NCBI GenBank assembly: GCA_028277545.1
Contig: JANQGB010000499.1
Span: forward strand, 1 to 24,442
Length of the DNA stretch: 24,442 nt
Reading direction: 5' to 3'
Source: Phycisphaerae bacterium
Lineage (GTDB): Bacteria; Planctomycetota; Phycisphaerae; UBA1845
Positions within the stretch are counted from its first letter, which is position 1; the number at the start of each line of letters is the position of its first letter. Position numbers and translations under genes: made by a program. Shown here piece by piece: positions 1 to 6,619 of this stretch. The notes below the pieces were generated by a model. The model saw nothing but the letters and a program-made list of their open reading frames with translations, did no database searches and was not told where the DNA came from.

Positions 1-46
1 CGTTGTCCAGGCAAGATTATCGGCCGCCAACGCCACCCGGATGGGG

Positions 47-74
47 TGGACACGCCCGGGTAGTTGACTAAAAT
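47..74 (+). promoter_or_regulatory. Putative sigma70-type promoter of the AbiE-like pair
   Basis: TGGACA at 47-52 and TAAAAT at 69-74 are separated by 16 bases and resemble -35 and -10 boxes. Transcription would begin near 81, about 18 bases before the first ATG. The -10 box lies inside the left arm of the inverted repeat at 63-74, so a repressor bound there would block polymerase. This is read by eye from the sequence. Confidence 0.45.
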
Positions 75-116
75 ATACCTGTTGAAGTTGCTGTCAACAT
101 GGCGATTTTAGTCAAC
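63..116. promoter_or_regulatory. Inverted-repeat operator over promoter and start codon
   Basis: GTTGACTAAAAT at 63-74 is repeated as its perfect reverse complement ATTTTAGTCAAC at 105-116, with 30 bases between. A shorter inner pair, GTTGA at 81-85 and TCAAC at 94-98, sits inside it. AbiEi-type antitoxins are known to repress their own operons by binding inverted repeats upstream, so this is the likely autoregulatory site. It overlaps the -10 box and the ATG at 99. The ATG at 117, just past the right arm, is a possible alternative start. Confidence 0.6.
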
Positions 117-1142
117 ATGGTAGCAGAGAGCGACATCCTGGATCGCGTCCCCGGCTTGCTGCAGGAACTTGCCGGCCTGCCCGTGGAGCGCGCGGACCGG
201 GTCGAGTGGGCCGACCTGATCCTGAACGTTGGACCGCACGTGTTTGCTGTCGAAGCCAAGTCCGATTCCCGCGCCGGTCCGGTGAGTCAGGCGGCTCAGA
301 GCGCCCTGGCTGCAGCCAAACGAGTCGGTGCTCGCGCCGTTCCCCTGGTGGCGGTGCCGTTCATGGGCGAGGTGGGCCGCGGCATTTGTAACCGGGCGGG
401 AGTCAGTTTTGTTGACCTCTCAGGCAACGCGGACATCAAGGCCCGCGGTCTTCGCGTTAGTGTCATCGGCCGCCCCAACCGATTCCTCCAACGCGGTCGG
501 CCACCATCCGTCTTCGCACCGAAGAGCTCCCGTATCTCGCGCTTGTTCTTGTTGGACCCGAAGCGATGGTGGCGACAGTCTGAGCTCTCCGTAAAGGCGA
601 ACTTGGATCCTGGGTATGTCAGCAAAATCTGTCGGCGTATGGACGACGACCACCTGATTGAACGCGATGCTGACGTGGCCGTACGACCTCGAGATCCGAA
701 CTTACTGCTCGAAGCGTGGCGCGAGGAGTACGACTTCGGCCGCCACAGCATTCGCGAAGGGCACGTTACCGCACGAACCGGAGAGGAACTCGTCCGCCGG
801 CTCGTCGATGCCTGCCGGGAGACCGACTGCTCCTATACTCTTACTGGCTTGGCGTCAGCATGGCTGCTTGCCCCCTTTGCCGGATACAGGTTGGTGACGG
901 TTTACATCAACAAACCGCCGAGTAATGAACTCCTGTCGAATCTCAAATGGTACGAGGAGAAGCGCGGGGCGAACCTATGGCTCGTACGGCCGAACGACGA
1001 GGGCGTGCTTTACGGCGGTGAGTCAGTCAACGGCATCTCGTGCGTCAGCCCGGTCCAGGCTTACCTCGATCTCAAGGGCATGCCCGAACGATCCGACGAA
1101 GCGGCTGAGCAGTTGCGAAAGGAAAGTCTGCACTGGCAGTGA
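99..1142 (+). CDS. AbiEi-family type IV antitoxin/regulator with nuclease-like N-terminus
   Basis: The 347-residue protein resembles the AbiEi_2-type transcriptional regulators that act as antitoxins in type IV toxin-antitoxin systems. Residues 35-55 carry a D39...E52-x-K54 arrangement (ADLILNV...FAVEAKS) reminiscent of the PD-(D/E)XK nuclease fold. This is followed by the GNADIKARGL-type strand region, then a winged-helix segment around residues 143-192. The C-terminal half would hold the antitoxin core. The stop codon overlaps the GTG start of the next gene by four bases (GTGA), implying translational coupling. An inverted repeat covers the start, consistent with autorepression. Both ATG 99 and ATG 117 are possible starts and neither has a strong ribosome binding site. 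The family assignment is from recalled motif patterns, and the nuclease-like reading of the N-terminus is an inference. Confidence 0.7.
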   Translation: MAILVNMVAESDILDRVPGLLQELAGLPVERADRVEWADLILNVGPHVFAVEAKSDSRAGPVSQAAQSALAAAKRVGARAVPLVAVPFMGEVGRGICNRAGVSFVDLSGNADIKARGLRVSVIGRPNRFLQRGRPPSVFAPKSSRISRLFLLDPKRWWRQSELSVKANLDPGYVSKICRRMDDDHLIERDADVAVRPRDPNLLLEAWREEYDFGRHSIREGHVTARTGEELVRRLVDACRETDCSYTLTGLASAWLLAPFAGYRLVTVYINKPPSNELLSNLKWYEEKRGANLWLVRPNDEGVLYGGESVNGISCVSPVQAYLDLKGMPERSDEAAEQLRKESLHWQ

Positions 1143-1978
1143 ACGACGAGCCGCGCGTCGCCGCTGATTACGCTCCGGGCTGCAGTAGGGTTGTGCGCCA
1201 AACCTGCGTAGAAGTCGCCACCCGGTTGGGAGACTTCCGCGAGGAAATGTGCGTTGTCGGCGGCCTGGTGCCCTCGCTCATCGTTGACCAACACAAACTC
1301 GACGAGGGCGTCCAGGAGCACATTGGGACCATTGACCTTGATCTCGGCCTGTCGATCGTGGTGCTGGACGAACGCCTGTACGAGGAGATCGCCCAGCGTC
1401 TCAGCGAAGCAGGTTTCTCGCCGGACACGAACCCTGCGGGGAACCTGACAGCGCAGCGCTGGCGTTCGAGGGAGGGCGTGACCGTTGATTTCCTGATTCC
1501 CCCGTCGTCCGCGACCGACCGCGGTGGCCGCCTGCGCAGTCTGGATGAGGGCTTTGCGGCCATCATCACCCCTGCGCTGGATCTGGCCTTTCAGGACTTC
1601 GAAAACGTACGCATCCGGGAGACACTGCCGGGCGGCGGTGGCGAGGCGGAACGTGAGATCAAGGTGTGCGGGCCGGGTGCGTTCATCGTCCTAAAGGCGC
1701 TCGCGTTCGACAAACGCGGCAAATCCAAGGATGCGTACGACCTGTTCTACGTGCTACGGAACTACGGCAGCGGTGTTGCGCCCATCGCGAACAAGATCCG
1801 CGGTTTCGGCGATCGCAGCGAAGTGGCGGACAGCGTGGCCATACTCAAACGTGATTTCACGCGCGCGGAACTCGTTGGCCCTGTCCGCGTAGCCGAGTTT
1901 TTGGGAGGGGCGGACGACGCGCTGCAGGCCGACGTGGCGGGCTTTGTTCGTGAGCTCTTGGACCAACTCGGCGCGTGA
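1139..1978 (+). CDS. AbiEii-family nucleotidyltransferase toxin
   Basis: The 279-residue protein has the hallmarks of the AbiEii/AbiGii nucleotidyltransferase-like toxins. These are a GG pair at residues 41-42 (VVGGLVPSL), the metal-binding D66-L-D68 in TIDLDLGLS, a third acidic residue D117 in VTVDFLI, and a Lys/Asp-rich RGKSKDAYDL segment at 193-202. Toxins of this family transfer nucleotides to RNA acceptors such as tRNA and halt translation. The neighbouring AbiEi-like gene would neutralise or repress it. The start is the GTG that overlaps the upstream stop codon, so the antitoxin is made first and the two are coupled. Such pairs give abortive phage resistance or stabilise mobile elements. 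All key residues appear intact, so the gene is probably functional. Confidence 0.75.
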   Translation: MNDEPRVAADYAPGCSRVVRQTCVEVATRLGDFREEMCVVGGLVPSLIVDQHKLDEGVQEHIGTIDLDLGLSIVVLDERLYEEIAQRLSEAGFSPDTNPAGNLTAQRWRSREGVTVDFLIPPSSATDRGGRLRSLDEGFAAIITPALDLAFQDFENVRIRETLPGGGGEAEREIKVCGPGAFIVLKALAFDKRGKSKDAYDLFYVLRNYGSGVAPIANKIRGFGDRSEVADSVAILKRDFTRAELVGPVRVAEFLGGADDALQADVAGFVRELLDQLGA

Positions 1979-2250
1979 TGGCCGCTCGCCCCCGGAGACA
2001 GGCTAGCGCCGTCGTTCCACGGCCCAACGGTGACAGGTGGGCTGCATGGCGACGGGGCGTCGGCCGACCCAGTCCTCCGGTGTTGTCACCGAAGCTCACG
2101 ATGAAGATCGGAAGAACGTCGACCGCGCCTTGCGACGCGGCGACCGGGCGATATCGCGTGACGAGTCACTCGCACAACCGATCAGCCGGCATCGACAAGT
2201 CCGGCACCGAGGACGCATGCCGACACACAGTGGCACAACACGGCAAAGAA
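1979..2250. other. Intergenic region left of the island, no gene seen
   Basis: These 272 bases lie between the toxin stop and the left att-like core. No convincing coding sequence is seen; the frames open here lack a ribosome binding site and family features. The region includes the palindrome GTGACGAGTCAC at 2158-2169. If the island hypothesis is right, this is the sequence that originally lay downstream of ssrA, or an older insertion. Confidence 0.5.
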
Positions 2251-2269
2251 TGGAGGCGGGGGGAATCGA
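2251..2269 (+). repeat. Left attachment-site core (attL-like), copy of tmRNA 3' end
   Basis: TGGAGGCGGGGGGAATCGA is identical, in the same orientation, to 17261-17279, the 3' terminal 19 bases of the tmRNA gene read on the plus strand. After base 2269 the sequence diverges from tmRNA, as expected where element DNA begins. Integrases that use ssrA leave such a fragment at the distal end of the element. Confidence 0.65.
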
Positions 2270-2430
2270 CTCTCTGGGATACCCTCGATAAACGGCTGTT
2301 ACACCGCAAAACGCCCGTATCGCCGTTCGATGCGGGTCATAGACGGACACCAACGTACTCAAGAGGACACCGGCGGACAAGGAATCCGGGCGGAGTTCCC
2401 GCAAAAGTTCCCGTAATTCTGCGCGCAGAG
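2251..2430 (+). repeat. Dispersed repeat R1 (island end sequence)
   Basis: About 180 bases align with 6444-6619 at roughly 80 percent identity by eye. Shared blocks include ACCCTCGATAAACGGCT, CGCCCGTATCGCC, TTCGATGCGGG, ACTCAAGAGGACACC and GCGCGC. R1 starts with the tmRNA-like core, and its remainder would be the inner end of the element. The repeated GGACACC words inside could be integrase arm sites. No coding capacity is evident. Confidence 0.75.
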
Positions 2431-2520
2431 CTTCCCTTATGGAGTTGGGGTGCGGGTGACTCGTCACCAGGGATGCTCGGGCTCCCAGACAGGATGGGAA
2501 GAGCCCCAATCGACCACGAC

Positions 2521-3075
2521 TTACTTGGTGATCGAATCGACGTACGCCCGGGCAGCGTGCTTGAACGCCGCGAGATCATCCCTAGCCCGGGCGAGAGTCT
2601 GTAGCCCTTGGAGCATGGCGAAAAAACCTGCCGCAGCGTGTGTCGGCTTGCCGTCGAATTCCAGTGATCCCTCGCGGCGGCCTTGCTCGAACACCTTGGC
2701 GAACAGCTCCACCGTTCGATCCGCTTTCTCGCCCAGTTTCTGCTGCGCGGCTTTAGACAGAGAGCCGCGGCTGCCGGCGAGGGCGGCCATCAAGCAGGGC
2801 CGTTGATCCCGGAGGCCGTTCTCGAAGATCTTGGCGATTCGCCGCAGCTTCTCCGGTGCCGGAATCTCGCGCCCGACCACGTCCTGGTACTGCGGGGCGT
2901 GTTTCGTCGAGCATCGTTCGATCAACGCTAGCGCAAGCTCTTCCTTGTTCTTTATGTGGTGGAAGATGCTCGGCTTGCGAAGCCCGACCGCGTCGGCCAG
3001 TTCCTGGAAGGTGACCGAGCCCAAACCCCGATCCTGGGTCATCTGTTCGGCGACATCGAGGAGTTTCTCACGCAT
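2521..3075 (-). CDS. TetR-family transcriptional repressor
   Basis: The 184-residue protein has the TetR N-terminal helix-turn-helix (roughly residues 1-50). It reads LLDVAEQMTQDRG, then SVTFQELADAVGLRKPSIFHHIKNKEELA, the classic recognition-helix pattern. The C-terminal ligand and dimer domain has the usual length. I place the start at ATG 3075 rather than the upstream TTG at 3081. A good promoter (TTGACT, 17 bases, TAGAAT) ends only six bases before this ATG, which would make a leaderless mRNA. The gene diverges from the aldehyde dehydrogenase operon, and two near-identical palindromic operators lie between them. It therefore probably represses itself and the operon until an inducer, perhaps an aldehyde or related small molecule, binds. 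The inducer is not known. Confidence 0.88.
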   Translation of the reverse strand: MREKLLDVAEQMTQDRGLGSVTFQELADAVGLRKPSIFHHIKNKEELALALIERCSTKHAPQYQDVVGREIPAPEKLRRIAKIFENGLRDQRPCLMAALAGSRGSLSKAAQQKLGEKADRTVELFAKVFEQGRREGSLEFDGKPTHAAAGFFAMLQGLQTLARARDDLAAFKHAARAYVDSITK

Positions 3076-3081
3076 GCCCAA

Positions 3082-3110
3082 ATTCTACCAACCGGATGGT
3101 TGACAGTCAA
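3082..3110 (-). promoter_or_regulatory. tetR promoter, predicted leaderless
   Basis: On the minus strand TTGACT (3110-3105) and TAGAAT (3087-3082) are separated by exactly 17 bases. The expected start of transcription coincides with the A of the ATG at 3075, so the mRNA would lack a 5' leader. Operator O1 occupies the spacer. Confidence 0.65.
3086..3103. promoter_or_regulatory. TetR operator O1
   Basis: TACCAACCGGATGGTTGA is an imperfect palindrome centred on ACCAACCGGATGGT. It matches operator O2 in the half-sites ACCAA and TTGGT/ATGGT. It lies in the spacer of the tetR promoter and touches the -35 box of the divergent operon promoter. Confidence 0.65.
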
Positions 3111-3128
3111 GGGGCGCCGTGCTAAACT
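3100..3128 (+). promoter_or_regulatory. Promoter of the ALDH-ADH-peroxiredoxin operon
   Basis: TTGACA at 3100-3105 and TAAACT at 3123-3128 are spaced by 17 bases, a near-consensus sigma70 promoter. Its -35 box overlaps operator O1, and its -10 box and start region overlap operator O2. The expected start is near 3135, which rules out the GTG at 3119 as the start of the aldehyde dehydrogenase. Confidence 0.7.
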
Positions 3129-3144
3129 ACCAATCGGTTGGTAG
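3127..3144. promoter_or_regulatory. TetR operator O2
   Basis: CTACCAATCGGTTGGTAG is an 18-base palindrome with a single mismatched pair. It overlaps the end of the -10 box and the predicted start site of the operon promoter. Together with O1 it lets one TetR dimer type shut both divergent promoters. Confidence 0.7.
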
Positions 3145-3196
3145 GAGTAAGGGCCTCTATCGCATGAGTGAAGAACCTGGAACGGAGAACCATAGT

Positions 3197-4600
3197 ATGC
3201 CCAGCACGCTTGAAGCCCCGCCCCGCGGAAGCCTGAAATCCGTGAACCCGTACAACGGGGACGTCCTAAAGACCTACGAGGAGATGACGCCGAAAGCCGT
3301 CGAAGCCGCGATCGCCGCCGCGCAAGAGGCATTCCTCTCATGGCGTGAAACGAGTTTCGCCCACCGCGCCGGCATTCTCCGGAAGGTGGCGAAGCTGATG
3401 TGCGAGCGTCGCGAGGAACTCGCGACCATCATGACCAAGGAGATGGGCAAGAAGATCGGCGACGCCCGGCCGGAAATCGACCTGTGCGCCACCATCTTCG
3501 ACTACTACGCCGACGAGGGCGAGAAGATCCTAGCGCCCAAGGAATACAATACCAAGGAGGGCAAGGGGACCCTGATCAACCAGCCGACGGGCATCGTCTA
3601 TGGCATCCAGCCGTGGAATTTCCCGTTCTATCAACCCTCGCGCGTGGCGGCGCCCCAGCTCATGGCCGGCAACGTCGTGTTGACCAAGCACGCGTCGAAC
3701 GTGCCCCAGAGCGCCGAGGCGTTCGACAACATCTTGAAGGAGGCGGGCGTACCCGAAGGCGTGCACACCAACCTCCAGCTCTCTGCCCGAAACGCCGGCA
3801 CGATCATCGATGACGACCGGGTTCAGGGCGTCGCTTTCACCGGCAGCAACAAAGGCGGCGCCGCGGTTGGCGAGCAGGCCGGTCGCAATGTCAAGAAGAC
3901 CGTCATGGAACTCGGCGGCGTGGACCCGTTCATCGTGCTCGAGGACGCCGACATGGACGTGACCCTCGAACGATTCAAGTTTGGCAAGCTGCACGCAACT
4001 GGGCAGATCTGCATCGCCGCCAAGCGCATCATCCTGGTCGAGTCGATCGCCCAGGAGTTCCTGGATCGCGCCATCAAGATGTTCGCCGACCTCGAGCCCG
4101 GCGACCCGCTCGACGAGAACTCAGGCTACGGCCCGGTGTGCACCGAGAAGGCGGCGATCGACCTCGAGCGTCAGATCGACGAGTCCGTCAAGGCGGGCGC
4201 CAAGATCCTCGTCGGCGGCAACCGAGACGGGGCGTTCATAGAACCCACCATCATGACCAACATCCCCAAGGGCTCGCCCGCTGACGTCGAGGAGCTGTTC
4301 GGTCCGGTGGCGCTGATCCGCATCGTCAAGGACGAGGAGGAGGCGATCCGCGTCGCCAACGACAGCGACTTCGGGCTGGGTGGCTCGGTCCACACCAACG
4401 ACCTCGAACGCGGCCGGCGCATCGCGGAGCGCATCGAGTCGGGTACCTGCTTCGTGAACCAGATCTCCTGGACCTACGCCAGCATGCCCATGGGCGGCGT
4501 GAAGAAATCCGGCTATGGCCGCGAACTGGCCGACCTGGGCATCATGGAATTCGTGAACCAGAAACTGATCTGCGTGTTCGACAAGGACCACGTCATCTGA
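3197..4600 (+). CDS. NAD(P)-dependent aldehyde dehydrogenase, succinate-semialdehyde dehydrogenase-like
   Basis: This 467-residue enzyme oxidises an aldehyde to the acid with NAD(P)+. Numbered from the ATG at 3197, it shows the PWNFPF motif with oxyanion Asn141, a cofactor-binding Lys164 in LTKHAS, FTGSNKGG, the general base Glu238 in MELGG and the nucleophile Cys272 in GQICIAAKR. The GQ(V/I)CIAAKR signature and the length match the succinate-semialdehyde dehydrogenase-like branch, although the true substrate is unknown. I prefer ATG 3197, with GGAG at 3184-3187 nine bases upstream; ATG 3164 is possible. The longer frame from GTG 3119 would start inside the promoter and operator. It is the first gene of a TetR-controlled operon with an alcohol dehydrogenase and a predicted selenoprotein peroxiredoxin, suggesting aldehyde detoxification under oxidative stress. 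Confidence 0.9.
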   Translation: MPSTLEAPPRGSLKSVNPYNGDVLKTYEEMTPKAVEAAIAAAQEAFLSWRETSFAHRAGILRKVAKLMCERREELATIMTKEMGKKIGDARPEIDLCATIFDYYADEGEKILAPKEYNTKEGKGTLINQPTGIVYGIQPWNFPFYQPSRVAAPQLMAGNVVLTKHASNVPQSAEAFDNILKEAGVPEGVHTNLQLSARNAGTIIDDDRVQGVAFTGSNKGGAAVGEQAGRNVKKTVMELGGVDPFIVLEDADMDVTLERFKFGKLHATGQICIAAKRIILVESIAQEFLDRAIKMFADLEPGDPLDENSGYGPVCTEKAAIDLERQIDESVKAGAKILVGGNRDGAFIEPTIMTNIPKGSPADVEELFGPVALIRIVKDEEEAIRVANDSDFGLGGSVHTNDLERGRRIAERIESGTCFVNQISWTYASMPMGGVKKSGYGRELADLGIMEFVNQKLICVFDKDHVI

Positions 4601-4618
4601 GTGATGGACAAGATCATC

Positions 4619-4647
4619 GTGTGACGCCGCCCGGTGCGGCGTCACAC
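4619..4647 (+). promoter_or_regulatory. Intercistronic hairpin between ALDH and ADH genes
   Basis: GTGTGACGCCGC (4619-4630) and GCGGCGTCACAC (4636-4647) form a perfect 12-bp stem with a 5-base loop CCGGT. No T-run follows, so it is not a standard terminator. It more likely sets the relative expression of the two genes by partial termination, mRNA processing or stabilisation of the upstream transcript. Confidence 0.6.
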
Positions 4648-4673
4648 CCTCGAATCGAAAGGAACTCCGTCCA

Positions 4674-5681
4674 ATGATCGTTAACGCCTACGCCGCAACC
4701 GAGAAGAACGGCGAACTCAAGCCGTTCGAGTACGAGTTGGGCTCCATCGGCCCGCAGGACGTGGACATTTCTGTCGAGCACTGCGGGATCTGCCATTCAG
4801 ATCTCAGCATGATCCAGAACGAGTGGGAGATGACCGCCTATCCCTTTGTGCCCGGCCACGAGGTGACCGGAACCGTGGCCGCCGTTGGCGAGCATGTGAC
4901 GCACGTCGCCGTTGGTGATCGCGTAGGGCTGGGCTGGCACGCCGGCTACTGCATGAGCTGCCAGGAGTGCCTGGACGGCCACCACAACATGTGTCCCAGT
5001 GCGGCGGGCACGATCATCGGCCGTCATGGCGGCTTTGCGAATACCGTGCGCGCCCAAGGCGCCAGCGTCATCAAGCTGCCTGATGATGTCGACAGCAGCA
5101 AGGCCGGTCCGCTCTTTTGCGGCGGCATCACCGTGTTCAATCCGTTTGTCCAGTTCGAGATTCAACCGATCGCGCGCGTGGGCGTGATGGGCATTGGTGG
5201 GCTGGGACACATGGCCCTGCAGTTTGCCAACGCGTGGGGCTGCCGCGTAACCGCATTTACCTCCAGCGGCTCCAAGCAGGAGGAAGCGTTGAAGCTGGGC
5301 GCCCACGACACCTTCAATTCACGCGATCCCGATGCGATCGCCGACGCCGCCGGTCGGTTCGACCTGCTGCTGTGCACGGTGAACGTCAAACTCGATTGGA
5401 ACGCCTACATGGCGACGCTGAAGCCGCGCGGCCGCATGCACTTCCTCGGCGTCCAGACCGAGCCGCTCAATCTGAACATGATCCCGATGCTGTTTGGGCA
5501 GTTGTCGGTTTCGTCGTCACCTGTCGGCAGCCCGGGCACGATCGCCCGGATGCTGGAGTTTTGCGACACACATAAGATCAACGCGGTGACCGAGCATTTC
5601 CCCATGAGCAAGGTCAACGAAGCCCTGGCTCACCTGCACGAGGGCAAGGCTCGTTACCGAATCGTGCTGGATCGGGACTAA
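4674..5681 (+). CDS. Zinc-dependent alcohol dehydrogenase, cinnamyl-alcohol dehydrogenase/YahK type
   Basis: The 335-residue protein is a medium-chain dehydrogenase/reductase. Catalytic zinc ligands are C37 (CGICHSD), H62-E63 (GHEV) and C149 (LFCGG). The structural zinc set is C93, C96, C99 and C107. The Rossmann nucleotide site is GIGGLG at 173-178. The domain order and length match the broad-specificity NADPH-dependent aldehyde reductases of the YahK/CAD group, which reduce aldehydes to alcohols. A purine-rich AAAGGA lies upstream of the ATG. Paired with the aldehyde dehydrogenase before it, the operon can either oxidise or reduce a reactive aldehyde. A strong hairpin sits just upstream, and the selenoprotein gene begins 48 bases after the stop. 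The exact substrate cannot be read from the sequence. Confidence 0.9.
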   Translation: MIVNAYAATEKNGELKPFEYELGSIGPQDVDISVEHCGICHSDLSMIQNEWEMTAYPFVPGHEVTGTVAAVGEHVTHVAVGDRVGLGWHAGYCMSCQECLDGHHNMCPSAAGTIIGRHGGFANTVRAQGASVIKLPDDVDSSKAGPLFCGGITVFNPFVQFEIQPIARVGVMGIGGLGHMALQFANAWGCRVTAFTSSGSKQEEALKLGAHDTFNSRDPDAIADAAGRFDLLLCTVNVKLDWNAYMATLKPRGRMHFLGVQTEPLNLNMIPMLFGQLSVSSSPVGSPGTIARMLEFCDTHKINAVTEHFPMSKVNEALAHLHEGKARYRIVLDRD

Positions 5682-5729
5682 GGCTGCTCACCGTACAGAT
5701 CATGAACCTGAGAAAAGGAGAGCCCTCGC

Positions 5730-6377
5730 GTGTCCACACTGAATGAGCGACTCAAGCGCATCAAAGAGAGTTTCTTGAAGTCAGCGTCGTCGGAGATCAT
5801 CGCGATCATGGATCGCTCGATCGAAGCACTGCGCACATCAGGAATCTTGGACCGTATTCCAAGGGTCGGCGATCGCCTGCCCGCTTTCGAATTGGCAGAC
5901 ACCGGTGGGCGGCGTGTGCGATCCGACGAACTGCTTGAAACGGGACCGTTGGTGCTGACATTCTATCGTGGCGTGTGGTGACCGTACTGCAACGTGGAGC
6001 TGCATGCCCTGCAGCAACACTACGCCGCGGTCCGCGGCTGCAATGCGGAGTTGGTTGCCATTTCCCCACAAGTGAGTGCGAAGAACGAGGAGGTCAAGAA
6101 GACGCAGCGTCTGGAGTACCCGGTGTTGGCCGATCAGGGCAACGAATATGCGAAGAAGCTGGGAATCGCCTTTGCGCTGCCGGATGAACTGAGAGAAGTG
6201 TACGCCGGCTTCGGCATCGTACTGCCTGATTTCAATGGCGATGATAGTTGGGAGCTGCCGTTGCCCGCGCGCATCATCGTTGATTCCAGCGGCGTGATAC
6301 GCAGCCTGCAGGCGGATCTGGATTACACGCACCGACCGGAGCCGGAAGAAACTCTCGAGGTGCTGAAGATACTCTGA
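5730..6377 (+). CDS. Predicted selenocysteine-containing peroxiredoxin-like protein (in-frame TGA)
   Basis: A GTG start with AAGGAG at 5715-5720, nine bases upstream, opens a 215-residue frame interrupted only by TGA at 5979-5981. The protein reads LTFYRGVW-(TGA84)-PYC87-NVELHALQQHY and continues AISPQ, FPVLAD-like, VYAGFGI, NGDDSWELPLPARIIVD to a normal TAA/TGA-type end. This is the AhpC/TSA peroxiredoxin-like family, in which residue 84 is the peroxidatic Cys of a CPYC motif. The TGA therefore replaces exactly the catalytic residue, giving U-x-x-C. Both halves are in the same frame and well conserved. A SECIS-like hairpin follows the TGA. Selenocysteine insertion is the best reading. A TGC-to-TGA nonsense change or sequencing error is the alternative. 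The enzyme would reduce peroxides in the cytoplasm, as the last gene of the TetR-controlled operon. Confidence 0.82.
5994..6020 (+). promoter_or_regulatory. Bacterial SECIS-like hairpin after the in-frame TGA
   Basis: GCTGCA (5999-6004) pairs perfectly with TGCAGC (6010-6015) around the five-base loop TGCCC. Below it a 2x2 internal loop (GA/AA) is followed by GTG (5994-5996) pairing with CAC (6018-6020). The loop has a G at its second position, 24 bases after the TGA. Bacterial SECIS elements typically have a G in the first two loop positions at about 16-37 bases from the UGA, so this fits. Confidence 0.65.
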
Positions 6378-6443
6378 ATGTCAGGCTGCACCGCTACCAA
6401 GGTCACGACGATGGGTGATACGGTAGTCCTATCTGTCGCTCGC

Positions 6444-6619
6444 TGCAGGCGGGGGGGCCAATTCTCTGGGTGACCCTCGATAAACGGCTCTAACACCGTA
6501 AGTCGCCCGTATCGCCTTTCGATGCGGGGCAAGCACGGGCACCATAGGACTCAAGAGGACACCAGCGGACAGGGGACTCGGGCCGAGTTCGCGCGAAAGT
6601 TCCCCTAATCCCGCGCGCA
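6444..6619 (+). repeat. Dispersed repeat R2, second copy of the island end
   Basis: R2 aligns with R1 (2251-2430) along its length. It begins TGCAGGCGGGGGGGCC, a decayed version of the tmRNA-like core, and continues with ACCCTCGATAAACGGCT, CGCCCGTATCGCC and CTCAAGAGGACACC. The two copies have the same orientation, 4.2 kb apart, and bracket the TetR/selenoprotein module. Confidence 0.75.

Larger units (their letters stand above)
2158..2468. repeat. Pair of oppositely oriented 12-bp palindromes flanking the left core
   Basis: GTGACGAGTCAC lies at 2158-2169. GGTGACTCGTCACC lies at 2455-2468 and contains the exact reverse complement of the first. Each is itself a near-perfect or perfect palindrome. 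They sit on either side of the att-like core at 2251-2269, about 80 and 190 bases away. They may be binding sites for a dimeric protein, but chance similarity between two palindromes is possible. Confidence 0.35.

Noticed and set aside
2104..2117. AGATCGGAAGAAC resembling a sequencing adapter
   Set aside because: It is not an exact adapter match, and it sits inside continuous genomic sequence with no junction signs, so chance is the simpler explanation.
2251..2430. CRISPR repeat
   Set aside because: Only two copies, 4.2 kb apart, with no regular spacing and no cas genes.
1975..2604. 209-codon open frame after the toxin gene
   Set aside because: It overlaps the repeat R1 and the antisense tetR end, has no recognisable domain and looks like a composition-driven open frame.
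3119..3196. Upstream GTG start for the aldehyde dehydrogenase
   Set aside because: It lies within the promoter -10 region and operator O2, upstream of the predicted transcription start.
5994..6377. A separate short gene starting at GTG 5994
   Set aside because: It is the downstream half of the selenoprotein in the same frame as the upstream half, begins inside the SECIS-like stem and has no ribosome binding site.
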